Origin: an uncultured Oscillospiraceae bacterium
GTDB lineage: Bacteria > Bacillota > Clostridia > Oscillospirales > Ruminococcaceae
Length of the DNA stretch: 28,740 nucleotides
Assembly: GCA_947522735.1 (NCBI GenBank)
Contig: CANNTZ010000028.1
Location: 1-28,740, forward strand
Direction of reading: 5' to 3'
Shown here piece after piece: positions 15,008 through 23,700 of this stretch (its first letter is position 1; every line of letters begins with the position of its first letter). The position numbers and the translations under genes were made by a program. Under the pieces are notes generated by a model that was not told the DNA's origin, did no database searches, and saw nothing but the letters and a program-made list of their open reading frames with translations.

Positions 15008-15937
15008 GTGTTGGAAACCAACCACTGCGGACGCGCCAAAACACACCGAACCGGCTGCCGCGCGCCCGTCATAACCGTAAAAGCCCCCGCGAAGCTGAAT
15101 CTTTTTCTTGACATAACCGGCCGCTGCGAGAACGGCTATCATATGATGGAGATGGTCATGCAAACGGTCGATCTCTACGACATCGTAACCATATCGCTTG
15201 CAGACTCCGGCGATTCCACAATCATCTGCAACGGCTCGGACGTGCCGCAGGACAAGAGCAACACCGCGCTGCGCGCCGTCAGTGTCTTTTTTGAGCATAC
15301 AGGCATCGCCAACCCAGGTATACATATCCACATCGAGAAAAATATCCCGTCGCAGGCAGGGCTTGGAGGTGCAAGCTCCGACGCGGCCGCGGTGTTCGTC
15401 GGGCTCGACCGCCTTTTCGGCACCGGGCTTACGCTCGACGAGCTGTGCGCTCTCGGCGCAAGGGTCGGCGCCGACGTTCCCTTCTGCATTTTCGGCGGCA
15501 CCGCGCACGCCGAGGGCATCGGCGAAATACTGACCGCCCTGCCGCCGCTGTGCGAGGAGCAACGCTTTGTCATCGTCAAGCCGGACTACGGCGTCTCAAC
15601 CGTCGAGGCCTTCGCCAAGTTCGATTCACTGCTCAAAAAAACCTCCTCCTTCGCCATCGCCGATATGCTCCGCGCCATCGCCGCACGCGACCACGCGCTC
15701 ATCGGCAAGCTGCTCTGCAACGTATTTGAGCAGGTCGTGTTCCCGGAGCGCACCGCCGCGATAAAGCGTACGCTGTTGCGCGAGGGCGCGCTTGGCGCGG
15801 TCATGTCCGGCAGCGGAAGCTCGGTTTTCGGGCTGTTCAGCGATATCGCCGCCGCCCGCCGCGCCGCCGTTGAGCTTGCCGATTTCGGCGAGACCTTCCT
15901 CGTCAAGCCCATCTCCACCGGAGCGTATGTCGGCTGA
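15008..15937 (+). CDS. ispE: 4-diphosphocytidyl-2-C-methyl-D-erythritol kinase
   Basis: IspE phosphorylates CDP-methylerythritol with ATP in the MEP route to isoprenoids, a cytosolic step. The protein has about 309 residues and shows the GHMP-kinase pattern: VKAPAKLNLFLDITGRCENG near residues 23-42, the ATP-binding loop PSQAGLGGASSDAAA at about 114-128, the D-V-P-F-C-I-F-G-G segment, and AVMSGSGSSVFGLF near 262-275. AGGAGGG stands just before a GTG at 15008 and a TTG at 15011; either can be the start. The first 20 residues are not part of the usual fold and may mean an unusual N-terminal tail. It is the last gene of its operon and is followed by a strong terminator. Confidence 0.92.
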   Translation: MLETNHCGRAKTHRTGCRAPVITVKAPAKLNLFLDITGRCENGYHMMEMVMQTVDLYDIVTISLADSGDSTIICNGSDVPQDKSNTALRAVSVFFEHTGIANPGIHIHIEKNIPSQAGLGGASSDAAAVFVGLDRLFGTGLTLDELCALGARVGADVPFCIFGGTAHAEGIGEILTALPPLCEEQRFVIVKPDYGVSTVEAFAKFDSLLKKTSSFAIADMLRAIAARDHALIGKLLCNVFEQVVFPERTAAIKRTLLREGALGAVMSGSGSSVFGLFSDIAAARRAAVELADFGETFLVKPISTGAYVG

Positions 15938-15991
15938 GCGCTGATTTATGATGCCGTCCGCGGCATAGCCTTGGCTGCGGCGCAAATTGTA

Positions 15992-16033
15992 TTGCCCGGC
16001 AGGGAATTTCCCCTTGCCGGGCAACGATTTTTT
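15992..16033 (+). terminator. Rho-independent terminator after ispE
   Basis: TTGCCCGGCA (15992-16001) pairs with TGCCGGGCAA (16015-16024), with GGG/CCC extending the stem inward. A run of six T follows at 16028-16033. It closes the PHP-DUF362-ispE operon. It also lies beyond the end of the convergent glycosidase-like gene, but lacks a T-run in that direction. Confidence 0.88.
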
Positions 16034-16070
16034 CTCCGTTGTTCTCACGCCAGAGCGGCTCTTTTGTGAA

Positions 16071-16082
16071 TAAAACGTTTTA
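16071..16082. promoter_or_regulatory. TAAAACGTTTTA palindrome, LacI-operator-like
   Basis: A perfect 12-bp palindrome with a central CG covers the stop codon of the glycosidase-like gene. The 11-mer TAAAACGTTTT recurs inside the same gene at 17973-17983. AAAACGTTTT is a common core of LacI-family operators. Binding is inference. Confidence 0.35.
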
Positions 16083-18701
16083 GAAGCGCAGCTCTGTCTC
16101 GGCCTCTCCGTCAAAGTTGTCTATGAACACCTTCTCGCGCTCCGGGCAGTAGCGTCCGACGCTGACCTCCGACGCGTGCAGCCGCTCCGGATGCGGCAGA
16201 CGGATGGAAACGGTTTTCGGGCAGTCAAAGCCGTTGGATTCAAGCTTTATCCTTGCGCGGATAACGCCCCTTGCTTCGAGCTGTGATTCCACGCAGACCG
16301 ATAGCCGCCCGTACCGCGTGGCCATGCCGTCGAAGGCGATTCGCTTGCCGTCTTCGAGCCACCTTCTCGGCACAGCGCCAAGCATATCAAGGCTTCCGTG
16401 CTCGTCCATGCAGAGCATCCAGCGGCAGCGCATGAGGAACCAGCCCTCCTCGTGGGTCTTGTGCGGGCTGACCTGATAGAGATGCTCCCAGAAGGTATAG
16501 GTTTCGCGGTCGGCAAGCGCGGACATAAGGTTATAGAACTCGCTGATATACGCGCCGGTCTGGCCAAGCAGGATATTGCCATAGGGCTGGAGGTTGTAAT
16601 AGGGCTGGCTGTAGCCCGCGTTGTCCACGGCGAGCAGCTCTGCAAAAACGTTTGAGATAAACTTCATGTATACATGATCTGCCGGGAGCACTCCGTTGGT
16701 CACGAGATAATGGCCGCCGCCGAGGTTGGCGTCCTCGATCACCATCGAGCCGTGGGTATAGCAGGTTCCGCCGAGCGCAAACTGGCTCAACAGGCCAAGC
16801 ACGTTGCGCTCCGGCCAAAGACTGACCGTGGGCGCCCAGCTCCCATCAGACAGCGGCACGACCGGCGCGACTGCAAAACTCTCGGCAAGCGATTCGATGA
16901 TGTTTGCCTTCAGCTCCTCCGCAAATACGCCGATGCGGTCGCTTTCCTCCTTGTCGATATAGGCGAGCGCGTCGGCAACGCTGCGCAGACCGCCGTAGGT
17001 GGTGGCATTGAGCATATACGAGTGGAACGGCTGCTCAACGTCGGCTACCTTGCCGTATATCATGCCGTAGCCCCTGCCGCGCAGGCTCTCGTCGCGGCTC
17101 TCATCCGCCCAACGCATGATGTAGTCGCAGCCGCGGATGAGATTGTCCTTTATCGAGCGCAGCCACTCGACGTCATGGGTATATTTGAAGTGCTCGGCGG
17201 CGTTCCACAGCCCGCAGCCGGTCTCGGACATATAGGTGCCGAAGTTCTGCATGAAGCCGTCGGGACGCTGCTTTTTTATGAAGTACATCACCGCACGCCT
17301 GGCAAGCTCCGTATCGCCCATGGATTCGATATACTGTATTATCGGCGTGCTCTCGGTGCCGATCGGGGTATACACTCCCACCACCGGCGCTACCGCTCCG
17401 TCCGGCTCATTGCCAAAGCAGACGAGATCGAAGTGCAGGAAGCCCGCTTTCATCATCTCCTCTATGCGCTTTTCCGGCAGCTCGAGCTTGGCCGTCCGGT
17501 CAAGCTTTGCGTTCCAAAAGGCGGTGCATTCGGCAAGCTTTGCGTCAAAATCGGTTTTCATCAGCGCCTCGGCGCGCTCGCGCGGAATGGGACGGTGCGG
17601 GATTTTGCAGATATAGACAGCCTTTTCGCCCGGCGCAAGCAGCACTGACGAATCGACGTCGGTGAAGGGACGGCCGTTGAGGGAGGACACCATGAACACG
17701 CGTCCGCTCGATTCAAAGCTGCTCATGCCGTTCTCACGCCTGATTGCCCAGTTGCTGAATGCCGGCTGTGCGTCAACGTTGGGCTGCGGCAGGCGCATGA
17801 AGCAATATTTAGGCGCATTCGAGGTGTTGACCGCCTCGACGCGCAGGTACATGACCGTCTCGTCGTCGCGGAAAATTTCCCCATCGTGCAGGCGCTTCAT
17901 CTCCGCCTCCTGCTCCGGTGTCGGAGCCCCGTGATACGCTCCGTAGTGGTCAGCAACGAGTATATTTGTTCCTAAAACGTTTTCGGCGGTGAGCGGCGCT
18001 ATCTCATTTGTGACGAACAGCTTGTGCTCGTATTTAACGGCTCCGTCGTCGTTGCGCACGTTGAGGATGGGCAGCACTCCCTGCTCGAGACGGCGGGTCA
18101 GATGGTAATTCGTGCCGATGCCGCGCCCGGCAAAGTAGTCGAAGCGGATATCCGCGTCTCCCATCTCCTCATATTTGACCGGCGTATGGTGGTAATACGG
18201 AGTGATGGTGTCCCAAAGCTGCGCGTCGTTCACCACTTGGTGCGGCGCCACCTCAAACATCCTTATGTCCCGGCTTATTCCCATCCATATTGGCGCGCGC
18301 ATGCTTCTGGTCTTTGCTGCGGCGCTCTCGAAGCTCTCCTCAGGCAGGCTTTCAAGGCGCTCCAACTCGCTCATTCTTCCGCCCTTTTCGATTTCCTCGA
18401 CAATTTTGAAATAATCCCGTTCATCGCCTCCCTCGGTCACGACAACGCCATATTCGCGGATATATATAGGAAATTTCGCGTTCACGTCGCGCACAAAAAA
18501 GCTGAACGGAGCGTCCGTGCGCACCGTAACAACCGTCCCGAACGCACCCGGGTCAAGCCTCGCGCCATCTGCGCTGAAATCAAGGCGGCGGCAGTCCTTC
18601 GCCAGCGCAAAGCCGTCACTGCTGAGCTTCCCCTCGTTTGTTATCTCGAGCCTTCCCGCCATTCCGGGCTTTTTCCAAAGTATCGATATACGTTTTTCCA
18701 T
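16080..18701 (-). CDS. Large six-hairpin glycosidase-like protein (family not assigned)
   Basis: This 873-residue protein has no signal peptide, so it is probably cytoplasmic. The N-terminal 400 residues look like beta-rich accessory domains. From about residue 420 to 790 the sequence has the helical-hairpin character of (alpha/alpha)6-barrel glycosidases: YIESMGDTELARRAVMYFIK, KQRPDGFMQNFGTYMSETGC, LWNAAEHFKYTHDVEWLRSI, then GGGHYLVTNGVLPADHVYMK. The C-terminal 80 residues look like a beta-sandwich cap. Such proteins include rhamnosidase-like and related families, but I cannot name the family or substrate. No GH94 phosphorylase motif is seen. It has its own promoter with a candidate LacI-type operator and lies downstream of aldolase on the same strand. 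A cytosolic enzyme acting on imported oligosaccharide is likely. Confidence 0.72.
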   Translation of the reverse strand: MEKRISILWKKPGMAGRLEITNEGKLSSDGFALAKDCRRLDFSADGARLDPGAFGTVVTVRTDAPFSFFVRDVNAKFPIYIREYGVVVTEGGDERDYFKIVEEIEKGGRMSELERLESLPEESFESAAAKTRSMRAPIWMGISRDIRMFEVAPHQVVNDAQLWDTITPYYHHTPVKYEEMGDADIRFDYFAGRGIGTNYHLTRRLEQGVLPILNVRNDDGAVKYEHKLFVTNEIAPLTAENVLGTNILVADHYGAYHGAPTPEQEAEMKRLHDGEIFRDDETVMYLRVEAVNTSNAPKYCFMRLPQPNVDAQPAFSNWAIRRENGMSSFESSGRVFMVSSLNGRPFTDVDSSVLLAPGEKAVYICKIPHRPIPRERAEALMKTDFDAKLAECTAFWNAKLDRTAKLELPEKRIEEMMKAGFLHFDLVCFGNEPDGAVAPVVGVYTPIGTESTPIIQYIESMGDTELARRAVMYFIKKQRPDGFMQNFGTYMSETGCGLWNAAEHFKYTHDVEWLRSIKDNLIRGCDYIMRWADESRDESLRGRGYGMIYGKVADVEQPFHSYMLNATTYGGLRSVADALAYIDKEESDRIGVFAEELKANIIESLAESFAVAPVVPLSDGSWAPTVSLWPERNVLGLLSQFALGGTCYTHGSMVIEDANLGGGHYLVTNGVLPADHVYMKFISNVFAELLAVDNAGYSQPYYNLQPYGNILLGQTGAYISEFYNLMSALADRETYTFWEHLYQVSPHKTHEEGWFLMRCRWMLCMDEHGSLDMLGAVPRRWLEDGKRIAFDGMATRYGRLSVCVESQLEARGVIRARIKLESNGFDCPKTVSIRLPHPERLHASEVSVGRYCPEREKVFIDNFDGEAETELRF
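17973..17983. promoter_or_regulatory. Second TAAAACGTTTT site inside the glycosidase-like gene
   Basis: This internal site repeats the 11-mer found at 16071. It encodes part of ENVLG in the glycosidase-like protein and uses a TTA leucine codon that stands out in GC-rich coding DNA. An intragenic operator is possible but unproved. Confidence 0.3.
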
Positions 18702-18738
18702 TCTCTCTTCATTTCTCCTTTCCGGAACACATCTGATA

Positions 18739-18792
18739 TAAACCGATTTAGTCCCATACGAATATTATAAACAAAGTCCCTCCAAAATTCAA
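18739..18792 (-). promoter_or_regulatory. Promoter and candidate operator of the glycosidase-like gene
   Basis: On the minus strand TTGAAT (18792-18787), a 17-base spacer and TATAAT (18769-18764) form a strong sigma-A promoter. TAAATCGGTTTA at 18750-18739, just after the expected start site near 18757, is a near-palindrome around a central CG, with 5 of 6 arm positions matching. This is the usual shape of LacI-family operators. Confidence 0.68.
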
Positions 18793-18824
18793 TCCGTAAA
18801 ACGGGAATTTATTTTAGGCATAAA

Positions 18825-18864
18825 AAGAGCCGGCGTCTGAAGCTCTGTTCGGACGCCGGCTCTT
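18825..18864 (-). terminator. Rho-independent terminator after the aldolase gene
   Basis: Sixteen pairs with one G-T wobble link 18825-18840 and 18849-18864 around an 8-base loop. The core is AAGAGCCGGCGTC. On the minus strand the stem is followed by TTTTT, so it ends transcription of the aldolase gene ahead of the glycosidase-like promoter. Confidence 0.9.
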
Positions 18865-18876
18865 GACCGCGTTTGT

Positions 18877-19908
18877 TTATCTGTAAAGAGATTTGCCGAA
18901 AGACTTTAGGTCCTGGGTGGCCTCGACGACTCTCTTCGCCATGCCGTTTTCGCCCTCCTTGAGGTAGGAGCGCGGGTCGTAAAGCTTCTTCACGCCGACT
19001 TCGCCATCCACCTTGAGGACACTGTCGTAGTTTTTGAACATGTGATCGACTATCGGACGGGTGAAGGCATATTGAGTGTCGGTATCGATGTTCATCTTGA
19101 TAACGCCGTAGGTCAACGTCTCCTCGATGTCGCTCTTTTCGGAGCCGGAGCCGCCGTGGAAAACAAAATAGAAGCGCTTGTCGTCGCCATATTTCGCCCT
19201 GAGCGCCGCCTGACCGTCGCGCAGAATCTTCGGGTTGAGCTTGACGTTGCCGGGCTTGTACACGCCGTGAACGTTGCCAAAGGTCGCAGCGAGGGTGTAG
19301 AAGCCGCCCTCGACGGTGGACAGGGCCTCATAGGCAGCGATCATGTCCTCCGAGGTGGTGTAGAGCTTGGTGTTCGCGACGCCCTCGTTGTTGACGCCGT
19401 CCTCCTCGCCGCCGACGACGCCCGTCTCGATTTCGAGTATAATCTCGTTCCTTGCGCAGCGCTCAAGCAGCTTTCTGGCGGTGACAAGGTTTTCCTTGAG
19501 CGGGATGTCGGAGCCGTCGAACATGTGGCTGTTGAACAGATTCGGCAGACCGGCGGCGCGGCGGCGCTCGGTCTCGGCTATCAGCGGCAGCAGGAAGCTG
19601 TCCAGCTTTTTGCTCTGGCAGTGGTCGGTGTGCAGCGCGATGAATATGTTATACTTTTCCGCAAGCAGGTGCACATGGTTTGCAAGGCTGATTGCGCCGA
19701 TAACGCTGTCGTTGACGGCGCTTCCGGAGGCGTGAGCCGCGCCGCCGGTGGATACCTGAACGATGCCGTCAGAGCCGGCCTCGGCGAGGCCCTTGAGAAC
19801 CGCGTTTGCTGTCTCAAGATTGGAAACGTTGAACGCAGGATAGGCGTAGCCGCCTTTGGACGCTGCATCGAGCATTTTGCGATACTGTTCGTAATTTACT
19901 ATAGGCAT
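18877..19908 (-). CDS. fba: Class II fructose-1,6-bisphosphate aldolase
   Basis: This 343-residue zinc aldolase splits fructose 1,6-bisphosphate into dihydroxyacetone phosphate and glyceraldehyde 3-phosphate in glycolysis. It is of the longer FbaA-like class IIA type. Metal and catalytic residues are seen in HTDHC (His93, Asp95, His96), NVHG (His214) and FHGGSGS (His251), with NMDTDTQ-like NIDTDTQYAF near 275-284. The ATG at 19908 follows AAGGGG by 8 bases; a TTG two codons earlier is less likely. It is monocistronic between a near-perfect promoter and a strong terminator, as expected for a highly expressed glycolytic enzyme. Confidence 0.95.
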   Translation of the reverse strand: MPIVNYEQYRKMLDAASKGGYAYPAFNVSNLETANAVLKGLAEAGSDGIVQVSTGGAAHASGSAVNDSVIGAISLANHVHLLAEKYNIFIALHTDHCQSKKLDSFLLPLIAETERRRAAGLPNLFNSHMFDGSDIPLKENLVTARKLLERCARNEIILEIETGVVGGEEDGVNNEGVANTKLYTTSEDMIAAYEALSTVEGGFYTLAATFGNVHGVYKPGNVKLNPKILRDGQAALRAKYGDDKRFYFVFHGGSGSEKSDIEETLTYGVIKMNIDTDTQYAFTRPIVDHMFKNYDSVLKVDGEVGVKKLYDPRSYLKEGENGMAKRVVEATQDLKSFGKSLYR

Positions 19909-19926
19909 TGTCAAAACCCCTTCTCA

Positions 19927-19986
19927 ACGGCAGTTGCCGTGCTATTAACCGTTAAATATTATACACTTTTTCGACGCCGCTGTCAA
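19927..19986 (-). promoter_or_regulatory. Consensus promoter, operator-like palindrome and leader hairpin of fba
   Basis: On the minus strand TTGACA (19986-19981), 17 bases and TATAAT (19963-19958) match the sigma-A consensus at all 12 positions. TTAACGGTTAA at 19955-19945 is an 11-bp palindrome that would cover the start site. ACGGCAACTGCCGT (19940-19927) is a perfect 6-bp hairpin close to the ribosome binding site. Repressor binding is an inference. Confidence 0.8.
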
Positions 19987-20008
19987 ATAACAAAGCGTAA
20001 ACTTTGCT
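19985..20008 (-). terminator. Weak hairpin after the rhomboid-like gene
   Basis: AGCAAAG (20008-20002) pairs with CTTTGTT (19995-19989) on the minus strand around a 6-base loop and is followed by ATTTG. It is short and touches the aldolase -35 box, so termination here may be leaky. Confidence 0.35.
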
Positions 20009-20028
20009 GTTTTGCCGGGCATTTTAGC

Positions 20029-20685
20029 TCACCACTTGTTCTTGCGGTATCTTATGCGGTTTTTGAGAAATAACAGCTTCTGCTTAACGAGCTTGATGAG
20101 ATCCTCCCCGAAGAAGATGAAGTAGTTGACAAGGCTCAACAGTATCGACGCGCGCACGGCCCAGCCGCCGAGGATGAACATCACGATGAACAGCAGCGCG
20201 TCCAGCAGCGCAAGCCACTTTATACGCACCGGAATGATGAAGAACAGCATGAGCCGGTGGTCGGGATAGAGCGTTGCGAAGGCGAAGAACAGCGAGAGAT
20301 TGAGATACATGTTGTAGCCCTCTCCCGAAATGAGCGCTGCGGCGATGATACCGAGCGCGCCGATGAGGTAATAGACGTTGAACTTGAAGGTGCCCCATGT
20401 CTGCTCCAGCGCCGTGCCGATGAAATAGTAGAAATACAGCGAGAATATTATCCAGATAATGCTGTTCGACGGCGGCTCGAACAGAAATGTCACAAGCCTC
20501 CAGAGCTGTCCCTGAAACAGCTTCTCACGGGAGAGGCTGAGATACTCGAATATGTCCGCATTCGGGATAATCAGCCGCCCGATGAACACCGCAGCCATTC
20601 CGATGACGATGTACAGCATCAGCCCCTGTATCCCGAACCTGCGCCCGTATTTGTATTCCAGCCTGTATATCCATCTGTTAAGCAA
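20029..20685 (-). CDS. Rhomboid-fold membrane protein, probably without protease activity
   Basis: This protein of about 218 residues has about six hydrophobic helices. The order, with GQLWRLVTFLFEP followed by a helix ending YFYYFIGTALEQTWG, is typical of rhomboid-fold proteins (loop 1 and helix 2). The catalytic GxSG before helix 4 is not present; the equivalent stretch reads SGEGYNMYLNLSLFF. No clear active histidine is seen near the end either. It is thus likely a rhomboid pseudoprotease or Derlin-like protein. The basic tail (KNRIRYRKNKW) is cytoplasmic. GGAGG precedes a TTG at 20685 by 10 bases, which I take as the start. A TTG at 20730 would overlap the upstream gene. It is last in the desulfurase-ThiI-fusion operon. 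Confidence 0.75.
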   Translation of the reverse strand: MLNRWIYRLEYKYGRRFGIQGLMLYIVIGMAAVFIGRLIIPNADIFEYLSLSREKLFQGQLWRLVTFLFEPPSNSIIWIIFSLYFYYFIGTALEQTWGTFKFNVYYLIGALGIIAAALISGEGYNMYLNLSLFFAFATLYPDHRLMLFFIIPVRIKWLALLDALLFIVMFILGGWAVRASILLSLVNYFIFFGEDLIKLVKQKLLFLKNRIRYRKNKW

Positions 20686-20716
20686 TTTTAAGCTACCTCC
20701 ATCAGAAAATGACCGT

Positions 20717-23700
20717 TCAGCCCTCAACAATATTTATATTGGAAAAATAGTGCTTCAATATCCATTCGCAGCTCTTGCCCTTCGCGGCGTAGAGATCCGC
20801 TCCGTACTGGCTCAGACCGACTCCATGGCCATAGCCCTTTACGGTGAATATAAACTTGTCGGTCGAGCTTTCGTACCTCACCGAAAACGCCGCCGAGCGC
20901 AGCAGCATCCGGGAGTTGCGCACCAGACCCTTTTCGCGCATCGCCCTGCCGGTGGTGGTGATGTTTCCCACCCTTATCCTGTGGACGTACAGCTCCTCCG
21001 GGGTGGTGTAGCTGAGCGTCTCGAACCAGCTTGTCTTGTCAAGGCCGGAGAACGACGCGCCGAGGTTGTTTTCGAGCATCGTCTGCACCTCGCTTGCCGT
21101 CAGCGTAAGCGTCGTCTCGTAGCCCGGCGCATCCACGTCTATCCAGCTATCCACCGAGACGAGGTTGCGCACATATCCTCCCCAGACCATGTTCGAGGGG
21201 TTGGAAACGCCCGCCGAGGCCGCATAGTAGGTGACCGGTATCGGGCGCCCGCTGAGGTCGTCCACCATGTATTTGCCAAGCACGCTTGCGGTGAGGTTGA
21301 TCACGCGGTTTGTCGGAGCCTTCAACCCGACGCCGGTGATGGTCGTGCCGTGATATTTAAGATAGGTATAACAGGCTATCGCCTGCGCCTTTATGGCCTC
21401 GTCATTGAAGTTGCCTCCAATCTCCGACATCACCATCCGGCTGACCGCCTCGAGCGCCGTATAGCTGTTGCCGTTGACGGTATATGTCTCGTTTATGCCT
21501 GATGCCGTCGTGCTGCCGCTCGAGGACTGATCATAGAGCTGATCCGGCTTTGCGGGCTGCATCTGCGGCTTCACCGTGACCGCCGCCTGCGCAGCCTGTT
21601 GCTGCGGCGGCTGCGGTTGCGGTTCCGGCTCCGGCTGCGGTTGCGGCTCAGGTTGCGGTTGCGGCTCCGGCTGCGGTTGCGGCTCCGGCTCGGGCTGCGA
21701 TTCCGGCTGGGATGAGCTTTCGGATGACTCGGACGCGCTCTGCGAGGACTGCTCGGACTGAGGCTCCGACGGCTGCGATTCAACCTGCGACTCCTGCGAG
21801 CTTGACTCCGCGCTCGTCTGCTGCGACTGCTCCGGCAGGCTCGAGCTTGACTCCGCGTGGCTGCTCTGACTGTGCATGCTCTGCTGCGAATGGCTTTGCT
21901 GCGGGTGGCTGCTCTGCGGAGACGGGACGTAGCCGCTGTCCTGAACCTTGTTTTTGGCGTAGAGCTGGTACCAGCGCGTAGGCATAAGCGGATCGTCGTT
22001 ATACGTCGCCGTCGAGGTTTCGAAGTCCGCAGCCTCGCCGTCTCGCAGCTTTCTTGCCACCACGACAAAGCGCGCCTCGGTAAACTCATACGAGCAGGTG
22101 GAAAGGGTCAGCAGCTTGTCGTTGCCATTGACGTCGTCCTGTATCGTTATCAGCGAGCGCCTGCGGCATTCGGTGATGTAGGCCTCGGTCGAATCATAGT
22201 CTCCGTCGATGAAAAGCTGATACTGGAACACCGGCCCGTCCGATTCCTTGACGTTGGCGATGAACATCGCGATGATCTTGTACTGCCCGTCGCGATAGAT
22301 GCTGTTAAATGTTATCACAGGGTGCTGGCGGTAATAGTTGATGTTTTTGTATTCCATCAGCTCGCCGAACATCTGGTTATCGTGCATATTATGCCCGTAA
22401 ATCAGCGTGTTCGTGCTCTCTTTTTCAAGATCGACCTCGTAATCCACAAACGGTATGCCATATTGGCTGCTTTCGCCCAAAAAGTTGCGGCGCAGATAGT
22501 AGTCGTTATCCGCCGCCTGCACGACCGGGTAACTCAGTATCGTGTCCTTGATCTCTATGTATCCCGCGATGTCGGGATTTGCGGCATAGAGCGCCGCGAA
22601 CTTCACCTGATAATCTCTCGGATAATTCTCCGGTATTTCGACCTCTCCGCCCTCGCCAAGGGTGTACATATCGGCGAGCGAGGATATAAGCCGCTTGTTG
22701 TTCGAGCCTTGCAGGTAGTAGTTGGCAAGATAGCCCATCGCGCCGATAAAGACGCAGATTGCGACAAGAAACACCAGCTTGCGCGCAACGGCGCCGCCGG
22801 AATCTCCCTTGCAGGGGAAAATCTTTGCGAAAAAGCCCTTTTTCTTGCCCGCGCCGTTTTCCGCCGTTCTGTCTGTGTTCGGGTCATATCGCCTCACCTG
22901 AGGCTGCTCCGGCGCGTGATATTGCTGCTGAGGCGGCTGGATTGACCGCGGATACTGCGGCTCCGGCTGACGGCTCACGCCGCTCCACGCCGAAGTATAG
23001 TCGTCGTCGCGGCTTATCTGCGCGCTGCGCACGGCTTGCGGCTGCTGATATGCGCTCTCCTGCGTAACCGCAAAGCGTCCGCGCACGGGAGCCCGCGACG
23101 TCGTTGCAAAGCCCGCTGCAAGCCCACTTGTGACACCCGCAACGACCGAATCGACATCCGCCGCGCCCGCCATCTTTTCGGGATAGGCCATCGCCACGCG
23201 CCTGATGAGATCAAGAAGGTGCTGCGCTAACAGCAGCCGGACCTCTTCCACCGTCATGCCGTCCACCGGCGCGCTGACGCGCTTTGTCCAGACGTTCACG
23301 CCGTCGCAGACGGAGCAAAACGCCTGTATACTTCCCGACGGCGCGCCGTCGCTCGAAACCGTCTCGCAGGCAATCGCGGCTCCCAGCGACGCGCCGCCTG
23401 CCTTTTGGGCCGCACGCGCCATCGCCGCCGACATCTGCTCGCTGACCGGCTCGCACTTTCGCAAAAAGCGTTCCGGCAGGCCAAGGCGCTCCTCCTTCGC
23501 CCGTGCGGAGGTGGAGGAAAAGTTGAATTTTATAAGCTCCCACGCGTCCTGCTCATCCGAAAGCAACGACATGACAGCTCCGCGCGTTCCGGCCTCAGCC
23601 AGTCCGACGGACAGCCGCTTCGCCTTGAGCTGCTCGACGAGGGCCTGTTGCAGGCTGTCGGCGTCCACAGCGTATATGTGGCTGCCGATGCGCTCGATCA

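Noticed and set aside
16674..17648. 324-codon plus-strand frame opposite the glycosidase-like gene
   Set aside because: It has no domain, start signal or plausible composition. The minus-strand frame is continuous over 873 codons with its own promoter.
19042..20073. 343-codon plus-strand frame opposite the aldolase gene
   Set aside because: It lies antisense to an unmistakable class II aldolase and its promoter; long shadow frames are expected in GC-rich genes.
21857..22945. 362-codon plus-strand frame opposite the fusion gene
   Set aside because: It is a GC-rich antisense shadow. The minus strand there encodes clear sortase motifs, and the plus frame has no ribosome binding site or known domain.
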